From: a virus
Strand: one strand, 5' to 3'
Virus record (IMG/VR): IMGVR_UViG_3300032214_000986
Coordinates: 56,085 to 120,084 of that record
Length of the DNA stretch: 64,000 bases
Under the pieces are notes generated by a model, which saw only the letters and a list, made by a program, of their open reading frames with translations, did not search any database and was not told the origin of the DNA. Positions 17,801-26,476 of the stretch are shown in pieces; position 1 is the first letter of the stretch; each line of letters starts with the position of its first letter. The translations under genes were made by a program, and so were the position numbers.

Positions 17801-19982
17801 AACCACTTGAACCTGATGTTCCGCTAGTACCTGAACTACCATTAGCACCTGAAGTCCCACTCGTACCCGAAGACCCTGAAGTCCCTGAGGTACCGCTAGA
17901 CCCTGTTGACCCACTAGACCCCGATGTACCACTTGTTCCACTTGTACCCGATGTACCACTTGTTCCAGAAGACCCGTTAATACCGCTTGTTCCTGAAGAA
18001 CCTGAAGAACCTGAAGAACCTGAAGAACCCGAAGATCCTGACGTACCTGATGTCCCACTCGTTCCTGATGAACCACTAGTACCACTAGTACCACTATTAC
18101 CACTCGTTCCAGAAGACCCGTTAATACCACTCGTTCCTGATGAACCTGATGATCCTGAGCTTCCACTTGAACCTGAGCTTCCGGTTGAACCTGAGGTTCC
18201 TGATGTCCCTGATGTTCCACTTGTTCCTGTTGAACCACTAGACCCCGAAGTACCTGAATTTCCACTAGACCCACTTGAACCGCTAGAACCTGATGTCCCT
18301 GATGTCCCACTTGTTCCTGTTGAACCTGAGCTCCCTGAAGTACCTGATGTTCCACTTGTTCCTGTTGAACCTGAGCTCCCTGAAGTACCTGAATTTCCAC
18401 TAGACCCACTTGAACCGGTAGAACCTGACGACCCTGAAGTCCCGCTTGTTCCTGAAGTCCCGCTTGTTCCTGAAGTTCCACTTGATCCTGACGAACCTGA
18501 ACTTCCACTCAACCCGCTTGTTCCTGACGAACCTGAACTTCCACTTGAACCTGCAGAACCCGATGTTCCACTTAATCCTGAAGTTCCACTTGATCCTGAT
18601 GAACCTGAGCTTCCACTTAATCCTGACGAACCTGAACTTCCACTCAACCCGCTTGAACCCGCAGAACCTGAACTTCCGCTTGAACCCGCAGAACCTGAAC
18701 TTCCTGACGTTCCTGATGTTCCTGAGGTACCGCTTGAACCTGCAGACCCGCTTGATCCCGACGAACCTGAACTACCACTTAAACCTGATGTGCCTGAACT
18801 ACCTGATGAACCACTTGACCCCGAAGACCCCGAAGACCCACTTGTCCCTGATGAACCATTTGTTCCATCGACACCACTTAAACCTGAACTTCCGCTAGAA
18901 CCGGCATTACCACTCGTTCCGGAACTACCACTTGACCCTGAGGAACCTGAAGAACCACTACTACCTGATGAACCAGATGTCCCTGAACTACCACTTGAAC
19001 CTGAGGAACCTGAACTTCCACTAGACCCACTCGTTCCGCTAGAACCTGATGAACCACTACTCCCATTTGAAGTTATTCCAGTAATTGAAACAACTCCGTT
19101 ATCTGTTCTGTATAACTCGATAGTACTACTTGCCGAGAAGTAAGTCCCGCCGGTTACGTAAATGTCTGTAAACCCCGTTAAAAACCCGTTTACGTTAAAT
19201 GTACCACCTGTATTATTTGTAAATGTTGCAACACCGTTATTTGGATTATACGTACCACCTGTAACGAATATTTCAGGAGGTAACCCTAAATAAGTCGTAG
19301 CTGAAAATGTACCATTAACCGTTAATCCGGTCATGGTATTTATTGTGGCATTATATGTACCACCGGTAACATCTAATATTGTGAACGTATTATTTAAATA
19401 AGTAAAACCACTTATTCCTGTACCCGTACCTGAACCCGCACATGTTCTAAACTTTCTCCAAGTCGAGGTTTCGTCACCTCCGTTGTAACCTTCAATTGTA
19501 TTACCCGTCCACATATTAACGAATGCGGCTCCTGCAACACTATTACTTTTAACGGTAGTACCAAAATCAGAAAAAACTACACTTGGTCCACCAGGACCCG
19601 ATGCTGCAACGGCATTATTCCAAACGGTTTGATAATTTTGTAAATGAAATTGGTATACACAATCAGTTTCATGAACATAGGCAAGCATACCTAATCTTCT
19701 TCTACCTGAAGAAATATTATCAGAACCTAAAGTTATAACATTAGGTGAAAATATACTACCGGAACCAACTTGTAATTGTATTGGAATTGTATTACCTGAG
19801 TTCTCAATATATCCCGTAGTTCCTGAAGGGACAGTGAAGAATAAATCAGATAAATTATACACCTCCATAAAACCACCAACACCCAACACACTAATATTAG
19901 TGCCGTAAGTGCTTGTTCGTAAAACCGAAGGAGCACCTAATACGTTAATGGGGGTTATTGGATTTTTATATATTCCTGACAT
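14841..19982 (-). CDS. Giant two-segment Gly-x-Ser fibre protein
   Basis: 1713 residues. Residues 1-305 are a non-repetitive head with several ...VTGGTY... beta units (FVTGGTYNPNNG, IYVTGGTYFSAS). A G-x-S repeat runs from about 306 to 1097, is broken by a folded insert of about 110 residues (CWYWGEGIPPGLG... VYCLDFYLVG), and resumes from about 1211 to 1561. The tip begins with SDNEVLTSDGAGG and EPNLTFDG, matching the linker of the next fibre gene, and ends in a beta-rich domain of about 110 residues. The insert shares CWYW--GIP with the Pro-Thr stalk protein downstream. Occasional GLS triplets differ from the sister protein. It follows the Pro-Thr baseplate-like gene by 15 nt. Confidence 0.75.
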   Translation of the reverse strand: MSGIYKNPITPINVLGAPSVLRTSTYGTNISVLGVGGFMEVYNLSDLFFTVPSGTTGYIENSGNTIPIQLQVGSGSIFSPNVITLGSDNISSGRRRLGMLAYVHETDCVYQFHLQNYQTVWNNAVAASGPGGPSVVFSDFGTTVKSNSVAGAAFVNMWTGNTIEGYNGGDETSTWRKFRTCAGSGTGTGISGFTYLNNTFTILDVTGGTYNATINTMTGLTVNGTFSATTYLGLPPEIFVTGGTYNPNNGVATFTNNTGGTFNVNGFLTGFTDIYVTGGTYFSASSTIELYRTDNGVVSITGITSNGSSGSSGSSGTSGSSGSSGSSGSSGSSGTSGSSGSSGSSGSSGSSGSSGTSGNAGSSGSSGLSGVDGTNGSSGTSGSSGSSGSSGSSGSSGTSGLSGSSGSSGSSGSAGSSGTSGTSGTSGSSGSAGSSGSSGSAGSSGLSGSSGSSGLSGSSGSSGSSGTSGLSGTSGSAGSSGSSGSSGTSGLSGSSGSSGSSGTSGTSGTSGTSGTSGSSGSTGSSGSSGNSGTSGSSGSTGTSGTSGTSGSSGSTGTSGTSGTSGSSGSSGSSGNSGTSGSSGSTGTSGTSGTSGTSGSTGSSGSSGSSGSSGSSGTSGINGSSGTSGNSGTSGTSGSSGTSGTSGTSGSSGSSGSSGSSGSSGTSGINGSSGTSGTSGTSGTSGTSGSSGSTGSSGTSGTSGSSGTSGTSGANGSSGTSGTSGSSGSSGSTGTSGTSGTSGSSGSSGSAGSSGSSGSAGSSGNSGTSGTSGTSGTSGSAGTSGSAGSSGSSGSAGTSGSSGSAGSAGSSGSSGSSGSSGSSGSSGTSGSSGTSGSAGSSGSSGLSGTSGSSGTSGTSGTSGTSGSSGSAGSSGSSGTSGTSGTSGSSGSSGSSGSSGSSGSSGSSGTSGSGGSSGTSGTSGTSGTAGTSGVSGLNGTNGSSGTSGSSGASGSSGSSGTSGSSGTSGTSGSSGSSGSSGSSGSSGTSGLSGSSGSSGSAGTSGTGGSSGTSGTGGSSGTSGTSGTAGSSGSAGSSGTSGTSGTSGTSGSSGSAGSSGSSGTSGSSGSSGSSGSAGSSGSSGTSGTSGTSGSSGSSGTSGNSSAVGCWYWGEGIPPGLGTLITNGSVGLGPSTNTLYVSDQTNSGTDLDSYLDSITVGTIVRLDGSNGPFFFSITSNTDSGTYHTFGVSHISGIGFVPNPGVVYCLDFYLVGSSGSSGTSGTSGTNGSSGSSGSAGLSGTSGTSGSSGSSGSAGSSGSSGTSGTRGSSGTSGTSGSSGSTGSSGSSGTSGSSGSSGSAGSSGSSGTSGISGTSGSSGSTGSSGSSGTSGSAGSSGSSGSAGSSGSSGTSGTSGLSGSSGSSGSSGSSGSSGTSGSSGTSGSSGSTGTSGTSGSSGSSGSAGSSGTSGTSGTSGTSGTSGSSGSSGSSGTSGISGTSGSAGTSGSSGTSGASGTSGSSGTSGTAGSSGSSGSSGSSGSSGTSGTSGTSGNSGSSGSSGSSGTSGANGTSGSSGTSGTSGTSGSSGTSGTSGTSGSSGSSGSSGTSGTRGSSGTSGTSGSSGTSGVSPTVPGSDNEVLTSDGAGGIVAEPNLTFDGSMLTDNGDFRQLGYHLVNTTTDNNVSASQNILSFSTDLGCAAFFEYCVTRDNGAKRMGQVYVVWDGSSADSTDVSSPDLNGTTNDFIWKVTVSASTLYFDASIGGGTWDILVHVRILLSN
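15300..16350 (-). repeat. Gly-x-Ser repeat, second segment
   Basis: About 350 residues of G-x-y coding repeat after the folded insert. Confidence 0.9.
16690..19066 (-). repeat. Gly-x-Ser repeat, first segment
   Basis: About 790 residues of G-x-y coding repeat before the folded insert. Confidence 0.9.
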
Positions 19983-19997
19983 AGTCTGTTAATTTTA

Positions 19998-21077
19998 TTA
20001 TTGTGTATCATTACCTCTGAAATAAATAGCATTTGTATTTAATATTTTGAATATCTGATAAGGGAATGTTGTATAAACTTTATACGTACCAGAAGGAATT
20101 GTTGACCCTGTGTACGTGAATGTGTAAGAGTAAATTGTTGACTCAGTATTAACTTCAGTTAACACGTTAGGGTCACCGTTAGTACTAATATCTATTTTAA
20201 CTTGAGTTTCGCCATTAGTTGCAATTAATGGTATCATCCAAGTGTACCATGCTTGACCACTAACTGTATTTGCAGAAACCTGAGTTGTTAAGAAGTTGTA
20301 AGCATTAATTGGGTTACCATAATCGTCAACTCCTCCAGATACTTGAGGAACTGTTTGTGTGATAATCTCAGGGAATTCATTATTAGTCCATCCTGCATAA
20401 TCAACATACAAGTTCATATCAATATTAAATTGTGTTTGGTCTTGAGCCGGTTGAGAAGAGTTAGAGAATCCGAAGAAATTCGATCCTTCATCATACATCC
20501 AAGTACCAATATCTTCTGAACCACTTAATGGTTCGATGAATAAATATGCAAAATTGTTCACGAACGGAGTTGGTGTTGGGGTTGGTGTTGGACTTGTAGT
20601 CGGTGTTGGTGTTGGACTTGTAGTCGGTGTTGGTGTTGGAGTGGCTGTAGGTCTTGGTGTTGCCGATGCGGTTGGAGTAGGTGTTGGGTTAGGGATTGGT
20701 ATTGGTAATGGACTTCTTCCTGATCCACAACATAAAGAATTATCAACAAAGGATTCTAAAATTGTTATAAACAATTCATCCCTTAAAGGTAAAATCACCG
20801 AACCCTGAGAAGTCTCAATACTAAACTCACCTTTAAATCTTCCAACTTTTAATGTATTTTTTTCGCTAAACTGATAATATATTGAATTATTCTCCAATGA
20901 GTATATACAAGGAGCACTTGCGATACGATATATCCCCGTATCAACATTAATCATAGAAAAATATATGGTAGCCCCCGTTAAATCACTATAAACGTAATTG
21001 TAATCTAATTTTCCGTCTTTAATTAAGTCTATTTCGAGATAGGGTAGCGTACTTTTCTTGCGAATAAAAAATTCCAT
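19998..21077 (-). CDS. Baseplate/tail-like protein with Pro-Thr linker
   Basis: 359 residues from the ATG at 21077 ([10 protein letters not shown]). An ATG at 21095 would place the TATTTAT box inside the gene, so the second start is preferred. Residues about 15-110 ([23 protein letters not shown]) resemble the N-terminal domain of phage upper-baseplate proteins (BppU-like). [11 protein letters not shown]-type linker follows at about 125-175, then a C-terminal beta domain ([14 protein letters not shown]...). It is the first gene of the fibre operon and may anchor the fibres. Confidence 0.6.
   Translation of the reverse strand: MEFFIRKKSTLPYLEIDLIKDGKLDYNYVYSDLTGATIYFSMINVDTGIYRIASAPCIYSLENNSIYYQFSEKNTLKVGRFKGEFSIETSQGSVILPLRDELFITILESFVDNSLCCGSGRSPLPIPIPNPTPTPTASATPRPTATPTPTPTTSPTPTPTTSPTPTPTPTPFVNNFAYLFIEPLSGSEDIGTWMYDEGSNFFGFSNSSQPAQDQTQFNIDMNLYVDYAGWTNNEFPEIITQTVPQVSGGVDDYGNPINAYNFLTTQVSANTVSGQAWYTWMIPLIATNGETQVKIDISTNGDPNVLTEVNTESTIYSYTFTYTGSTIPSGTYKVYTTFPYQIFKILNTNAIYFRGNDTQ
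20572..20703 (-). repeat. Pro-Thr coding repeat
   Basis: Six-base units for P-T with S-P and A-T breaks, inside the baseplate-like gene. Confidence 0.8.
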
Positions 21078-21081
21078 ACAG

Positions 21082-21088
21082 ATAAATA
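21082..21088 (-). promoter_or_regulatory. TATTTAT box of the fibre operon
   Basis: Coding strand GTATTTATCTGT then ATG (21077): gap of 4 nt. It decides the start of this gene. Confidence 0.55.
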
Positions 21089-21096
21089 CTTCCAAA

Positions 21097-21127
21097 AAGA
21101 AAAGGTGTCCGTAAAGAACACCTTTCT
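21097..21127 (-). terminator. Terminator after the MORN-repeat gene
   Basis: Perfect arms AAAGGTGT / ACACCTTT followed on the minus strand by a T-rich run; it lies just before the fibre promoter. Confidence 0.65.
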
Positions 21128-21232
21128 TAGATTCTAGAACACCCCCCTTTCTTTAAAGGTTTATGAAAACTCAATACTACTTTTGTTTTCAGATTGTTAT
21201 TGTATTATCCGACAACAACAAAACGGATATCT

Positions 21233-23005
21233 TTAATTTTTTAATTTTGTCATTATCTCATGAAATGAATTTGAAACTAAATGTCTATTATACCCATTAC
21301 TCACCAAAGATTCTTTCTCATCTCGTAAGTAATTTTCCAATATTTTTTTATCTGATTTTTTTGATGTGTCGAAACCTTCTAAAATAAAATTAAATCTATT
21401 GTTGATGATTAAAGACTCACTTAAATTTTGTGATTTCTTTTGGTTATGTTCTAACACAACTTTTTTTATTGTAGTTGATAGTCCCATAAGTTTTTTATTA
21501 TAAATATCTTGATTATTTAATTCTTCATTCAAATTAAGTTGATAATTTAACAAACGTCCGTTTGGATTACGCATAAGTAGAATATTTTCTTTACCTATTT
21601 TTCTAACAAACTTCTTATCGTCTTTAAATTTAGACCAACAATATTCCAAACTTTTTTTAGTCGGTTCTAATTGTGATCTCGTTTTTAGTATTTCACTTTT
21701 TAATTCGTCTTGGTGTAATTTTACTAGGTCTTTACCATAGTCAACGAATTGGTCAGTACAGAATTCTTCCATACTAACTTTACCTTTCATTTGTTCTAAT
21801 CTTCCACTTAATAAATCACTAATAGTTTTATTATACTCACTATTTTTAATACCATTAACAAACATATTATAGTACCAAGCATTGTTATATTTTTTATCGG
21901 CAATATTCATACTATTAAATTCAATAGTTTCTGTTTCACTACCTTTAAGGGTTTTATTAGGATTTAATGTTAAATTTAATTTAGTATTCGGTCCATTAAC
22001 CTCAAACTCATCAATTTTAAAAGTATATGCTTGGTCATCGGTATCACCATAAAAGGCAAACAATGAGTACTTCCCATAAATTACATCATCAAAAGTAAAC
22101 TCCCCTTGGTTATCTGAGAATGTTTCAAAAAACTGTTTACTGTTTTCTTTACTTATAATTTGTATAAATGCCTTTGGTAACACCCCAGAAAATTCTTTAG
22201 TCTTACCATCAAATTCTATGGTTGATTCGTAATATGTTGTACCAATGACATTTCCGCCTTTTTTAATCCCTAAAGACGTGTCAGTATCTACTTCAGTTTT
22301 GTTTCCTGATTTTGTTTTATTGTATTCAATTACGTTATCTATTTTCTCGCCACTTTCTAATGTTACACTAATAACACCTAATGCCGTTTGCTTAAATTCA
22401 CCCTTTAAAACTAAACCTGTTTTAGTAAATGTTATAACACCTTTACCTTGTATGTTCCCATTATAAAACGTACCTTTATAACCCATACCCATAGATTTGG
22501 AATAGACTTGCCCTTGACCTCCAATCATACCGTCAATAAATTCACCCTGATAAACCCAATCATCGGGAAGACTAACAAAATACCCTTTAGCATTTGTTAA
22601 GGTACCTTTCATAAACTTATTTCCCTTTTCCTCGTCACCTTTGAAGTATCTTGGTATTGTAAGTGGAGGTATTTCACTATAATAACTACCCTTGAAATCA
22701 CCCCTATCTCCGGTTTCACCAGTGTCAGTCTCAATCATTTTAAACTTATCAAAACAACCATTAACTGTGACATTATAACCATCTACGTTTCCGGCAAAAG
22801 TTGCCCAACCAAATTCAGGAATTTCACTTAAGGTACCAAACTTTTTTAGATTAACATAAGACCCATTACCACCACATCCTTTCCATGTACTTCGGTATTT
22901 TTCTAATTCCTCCGCAACATTAGGATCAACACTTTCAGTGACAAGATTATATCTTGATCGTATATGTTTTTTTTCCTCCTCAGTTAAATTGAATAGTTTT
23001 TTCAT
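21233..23005 (-). CDS. Leader-bearing protein with MORN repeats and a carboxypeptidase-regulatory-like domain
   Basis: 590 residues. The N-terminal leader has a helix (LTEEEKKHIRSRY) and ends NLVTE at residue 24. MORN-type repeats are visible at about 150-205 (YQGEFIDGMIGGQGQV, YKGTFYNGNIQGKGV, LKGEFKQ). A beta-sandwich like carboxypeptidase-regulatory domains follows at about 265-335 (FSDNQGEFTFDDVIYGKYSLFAF). The C-terminal 200 residues are helical and charged, and unknown. MORN repeats often bind lipid or form elongated sheets. Own TATTTAT box 6 nt before ATG. Confidence 0.6.
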   Translation of the reverse strand: MKKLFNLTEEEKKHIRSRYNLVTESVDPNVAEELEKYRSTWKGCGGNGSYVNLKKFGTLSEIPEFGWATFAGNVDGYNVTVNGCFDKFKMIETDTGETGDRGDFKGSYYSEIPPLTIPRYFKGDEEKGNKFMKGTLTNAKGYFVSLPDDWVYQGEFIDGMIGGQGQVYSKSMGMGYKGTFYNGNIQGKGVITFTKTGLVLKGEFKQTALGVISVTLESGEKIDNVIEYNKTKSGNKTEVDTDTSLGIKKGGNVIGTTYYESTIEFDGKTKEFSGVLPKAFIQIISKENSKQFFETFSDNQGEFTFDDVIYGKYSLFAFYGDTDDQAYTFKIDEFEVNGPNTKLNLTLNPNKTLKGSETETIEFNSMNIADKKYNNAWYYNMFVNGIKNSEYNKTISDLLSGRLEQMKGKVSMEEFCTDQFVDYGKDLVKLHQDELKSEILKTRSQLEPTKKSLEYCWSKFKDDKKFVRKIGKENILLMRNPNGRLLNYQLNLNEELNNQDIYNKKLMGLSTTIKKVVLEHNQKKSQNLSESLIINNRFNFILEGFDTSKKSDKKILENYLRDEKESLVSNGYNRHLVSNSFHEIMTKLKN

Positions 23006-23011
23006 TTTCTG

Positions 23012-23018
23012 ATAAATA
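23012..23018 (-). promoter_or_regulatory. TATTTAT box for the MORN-repeat gene
   Basis: Coding strand CTATTTATCAGAAA then ATG at 23005; gap 6 nt. Confidence 0.55.
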
Positions 23019-23037
23019 GTTTGGATAAGTATTAATT

Positions 23038-23898
23038 TTAGAATCTATTGTAAATCCCTAACTTACCTTTATATTTTTTTTCACATTTATCCAAAACATA
23101 ATCAACAATATTTTGGTGGTCGTCAGAAATATCAGAATCAGATTTAGCCAAATAAATCGAACGACAAAAACCTCTTTGTAGACTTACTTTAGGTGAGTTA
23201 TCAACCAAAGAATCAAAAAACTCTTTAGTTGGTTTTAATTTATAGATTATAATCTTATCGTTAAAAACGGAGTTTATTTCGCTTTCTGTGTAAAAATCCT
23301 TAAAAAACGGGTACGGGGTTTCAGGTGACCATCCTTGTGTCATCTTTTCTCTAACCTTACTTTTAATTTTTACTGGTAAGTTTTCTAAACCTAAAACCTC
23401 ATTTGTCTTCAGTTTTTGGACTGCGGTTTCCTCTTTTTTTTTTAATCCTGTTTCAGGATTTTCTTTAGTTTCAGGTTCTTTATCAGCGGGAACTTTTTTA
23501 GTTAGATTCATATTAGCAAGTTCTTTTTTACTAAAAGTACCCTTAACTAAAAACCAGTTACCATCGGCAGGACGAGCTACGGACCATATTTCCATCTCTC
23601 CTCTACCTTCTCTAAGTGACTGTAAAACTTTCGCCAATCCATCGACAGTAATAGATTCTGTTAGATGGGCTAAATCTTTAGTGAACATAATTTTAACAAC
23701 GTCTTCATGGGTGTCGATTACCGCACGAACAAAAGCATCATCTTCATCATATTTTTTTCTGTAATGGTCAATTCTGTCCATTACATCTTCCATGTTAATT
23801 TTAACATCTTTGTATTCTGCAGTTTCATCATTGTATGATTGAAACTTGAAAGTATCCTTCCAGTGCTTATAGTTATCTTCGTCGAATCTTTTACTCAT
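23038..23898 (-). CDS. Unknown protein of the leader-protein operon
   Basis: 286 residues, no family recognised. It is charged and largely helical, with a Lys/Glu-rich linker around 130-165 and a conserved-looking C-terminal half (GWSPETPYPFFKDFYTESE; LQRGFCRSIYLAKSD). It has no leader and no TATTTAT box, and starts 5 nt after the stop of the 848-residue protein, so it is probably translated from the same message. Confidence 0.55.
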   Translation of the reverse strand: MSKRFDEDNYKHWKDTFKFQSYNDETAEYKDVKINMEDVMDRIDHYRKKYDEDDAFVRAVIDTHEDVVKIMFTKDLAHLTESITVDGLAKVLQSLREGRGEMEIWSVARPADGNWFLVKGTFSKKELANMNLTKKVPADKEPETKENPETGLKKKEETAVQKLKTNEVLGLENLPVKIKSKVREKMTQGWSPETPYPFFKDFYTESEINSVFNDKIIIYKLKPTKEFFDSLVDNSPKVSLQRGFCRSIYLAKSDSDISDDHQNIVDYVLDKCEKKYKGKLGIYNRF

Positions 23899-23903
23899 AT
23901 CTG

Positions 23904-26450
23904 TTATTTTTTATATTTTTCAACAAATGTTGAAAGGTTATTATATTCTCTATCTGTATTTGTATTTAAATCTGAGAACTTAGGTGTTACCCAAACAATT
24001 TCTCCATTGTCTTTTATAGTTTCTAATACCGCACTTGTGGTTGATGGGTATTTTGTTAATGCAATTAAAACTAAATAATCCCCATCTTTAGATGTTAACA
24101 CTATTGACCCAACATCACTTTTTGGTATGTTGTTTTCGTTTACGCCACTATCTAATTTACCATATAATTGGTCTAAACTATTTAATTGAGTTAAACCTTC
24201 CGTACCCATTCTAGTCAATTCTTTTTGTTTTTCTCTTACTAATTCTAAAAAATCTTTAGGTACCTTAGGTATGTATTTTAAACTATTTTTAAGGAATACC
24301 GCATCATCTTCTGTGATATCTCCACTAGTTACCAAGCCGTCTATTCTGTTTTTAAATAACGTCATGTTATTTAAATCATTATTCTCAATTTTATTAACAA
24401 AAACCGGTTGCAACCCCCTCTTTTTTAATCTCTCATCTTTTAATTTTGCTTGGTTATAGTCCTCTTCCAAATCTTTGTTTATACTATCTGTTGTTTTTTC
24501 ATTGGCGATACGAGTAGCCATTTCCTCTTTTGTCTCACCATCACTTTTATTAGTATAACCCCATAGAGTTATTAAATCGTAAATCGTGTCATCGGCTAAC
24601 CCTGGTTGGGCTAATAGTGCCGCTTCCCACCATTCGTCGGATCCACCAATTCCAGTAACTAAAGAAATGACTCCCTTACCCATTATATGGTCTAAGACTC
24701 TCGGTCCAACATATTCACCTAAAACATTAAGTAATGGGTTGTCAGAATAAACCTTGTCTCCTTTTAGACCCTTACTTTTTATAAAACCGTCGTAAGCTGC
24801 TTCCATAAGACCCGCAGCCGTAGGTAATAAAACATAAGATATAAACATAACACCAGAAACGTATTTAGCGGTCGACGCACTAGTAAATCCTTTAGTCACT
24901 AAATACCTTTCAACATCTTTAGGTGTTCTAAAAGTACCACTAACAAATAAAGAGAAAAGCCTATCTCTATTTTTCAAAGTATTTTTTAAAATTGATTCAA
25001 ATGTTGAATTTGTAACATTGTCCAATTTTGGTGCGATTGTGGCTTCAGTTTCTTTAATACTAGCATATACATCTTTAGGTGTTTTTGTTCCTGTTGCCTT
25101 TGCACCTGCATTAAATAACTCATCTATCGATGAATAAAAATAAGTTGACTCCTGGTCTTCAATTGCCTTAACAAATAATTTAAATTGTTCTAGTTCAACA
25201 CCAGTTAATTTTGTTTCCGCATTTTTAACAAAAAGTTCCCATAGTTCTTTTAAACTCATTTCAAACCCTGTCTTAGGACTAAGAGGTGTTGATGAGTTTT
25301 TAAGTTTAACTAACTTATCTTTAATTTCTCTAATATATGTTTTATTGGCTTTACCACCTGAATTAACAAATTGACCAAAACCTGTATTGACTGCATCTTG
25401 GAATTTGTTGGAATAAAAATTAAACGTCGGGGTTAAATCACCAGTTTTTATTAAATTCTGTAATTTATATACTTGAGCCTCAAACGCGGCAATCCACCAT
25501 CTATAAAGAGGTCGATAAACATTTATATAAAATTTATCAAACCAATTATATTTTTTTGAAATTTGTTGTATGTCTTTACCAAAATCTCTTAAACTTTTAT
25601 CGTATTCTTTAAATGGATTCTTTTTACTTCCTGTATCAGAAAGTTGTTGAGGTAAGTCTAATGGTTCACGTAACTTCGGTGGTGTAATAACTCCCGCAGC
25701 ATCATCTATTCTACCTGAACTTCTAAATTGCTCAATTAGACTTTTAATCTCAGGTTCATTCTTAAATCTACCATCAAAAAAGTCTATAAATTCTTTAGCC
25801 ATGTCGTCAGTGAAGTTCGTACCTTGTCTCCCTAACGCCTTTGTACAGTAATCGTACGCCCACATTATTTGTGAGTTATTAAAATCGGTTAAATTCAGAA
25901 TTACATTAGGATTTCTAAAATTATTCTCTAATTGAGACTTCCAAAAAGCTAAAACCGCATCATAACCTCTTTGAGCGTTCGGTAATGAACCTTCCTTAAA
26001 CATTTTACTGATAACTCCCTGTGTTAATTTTTGTATTTGAGCCTCAGGAATCGTTTTCATTGCTTCCACAAATTTAGCAACATTTGGCTGTCCGCTATTC
26101 GCCACAATGTCATCTATTTTTCTACTAATTGCCAAATCATCAGCTAACTGAATTACGTTATTATCAAAATTAGTCTTAGTATATTTAGTTCTAATCGAAC
26201 TCATTAAATCACTGTTTGACTTTAAAGTTCTGATAGCATCGTCAGCTTCTTGTCTAGTCATTTTACCTTGGGCTACTAATATATCTGCAGCATCATCGAA
26301 CACATTATCTACACTTGAAGCCGTGGTTTTTATTAAATTTTTAATTAAATTAACCATAAGACCTTGTTCAGAGATAATAGGTTTAACCCCCATTAAATCT
26401 TGTATTCTAGCGACCTCATTTAATATATTAGATTTTTTCATCTTTTGCAT
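23904..26450 (-). CDS. Large leader-bearing protein, possible inner virion protein
   Basis: 848 residues from ATG 26450, or 845 from ATG 26441, which restores the usual leader length. The leader (ILNEVARIQDLMGV...PIISE) ends at E25 of the shorter form. The body is helical; a hydrophobic stretch at about 560-580 (YVSGVMFISYVLLPTAAGLM) could cross a membrane. No enzyme motif was recognised. Size, a single membrane segment and the leader would suit an injected or inner-capsid protein, but that is inference. TATTTAT box 6 nt before the first ATG. Confidence 0.55.
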   Translation of the reverse strand: MQKMKKSNILNEVARIQDLMGVKPIISEQGLMVNLIKNLIKTTASSVDNVFDDAADILVAQGKMTRQEADDAIRTLKSNSDLMSSIRTKYTKTNFDNNVIQLADDLAISRKIDDIVANSGQPNVAKFVEAMKTIPEAQIQKLTQGVISKMFKEGSLPNAQRGYDAVLAFWKSQLENNFRNPNVILNLTDFNNSQIMWAYDYCTKALGRQGTNFTDDMAKEFIDFFDGRFKNEPEIKSLIEQFRSSGRIDDAAGVITPPKLREPLDLPQQLSDTGSKKNPFKEYDKSLRDFGKDIQQISKKYNWFDKFYINVYRPLYRWWIAAFEAQVYKLQNLIKTGDLTPTFNFYSNKFQDAVNTGFGQFVNSGGKANKTYIREIKDKLVKLKNSSTPLSPKTGFEMSLKELWELFVKNAETKLTGVELEQFKLFVKAIEDQESTYFYSSIDELFNAGAKATGTKTPKDVYASIKETEATIAPKLDNVTNSTFESILKNTLKNRDRLFSLFVSGTFRTPKDVERYLVTKGFTSASTAKYVSGVMFISYVLLPTAAGLMEAAYDGFIKSKGLKGDKVYSDNPLLNVLGEYVGPRVLDHIMGKGVISLVTGIGGSDEWWEAALLAQPGLADDTIYDLITLWGYTNKSDGETKEEMATRIANEKTTDSINKDLEEDYNQAKLKDERLKKRGLQPVFVNKIENNDLNNMTLFKNRIDGLVTSGDITEDDAVFLKNSLKYIPKVPKDFLELVREKQKELTRMGTEGLTQLNSLDQLYGKLDSGVNENNIPKSDVGSIVLTSKDGDYLVLIALTKYPSTTSAVLETIKDNGEIVWVTPKFSDLNTNTDREYNNLSTFVEKYKK

Positions 26451-26456
26451 TTTAAT

Positions 26457-26463
26457 ATAAATA
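26457..26463 (-). promoter_or_regulatory. TATTTAT box for the 848-residue protein
   Basis: Coding strand TATATTTATATTAAA; gap 6 nt to the ATG at 26450, 15 nt to the ATG at 26441. Confidence 0.5.
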
Positions 26464-26476
26464 TAAACTACTTTAG

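Noticed and set aside
11345-19066. CRISPR-like periodic repeats
   Set aside because: The nine-base periodicity is coding; there are no constant repeats with unique spacers.
16486-19143. Plus-strand frame of 885 codons and a similar one at 15235-16362
   Set aside because: Antisense shadows of the second giant fibre repeat.
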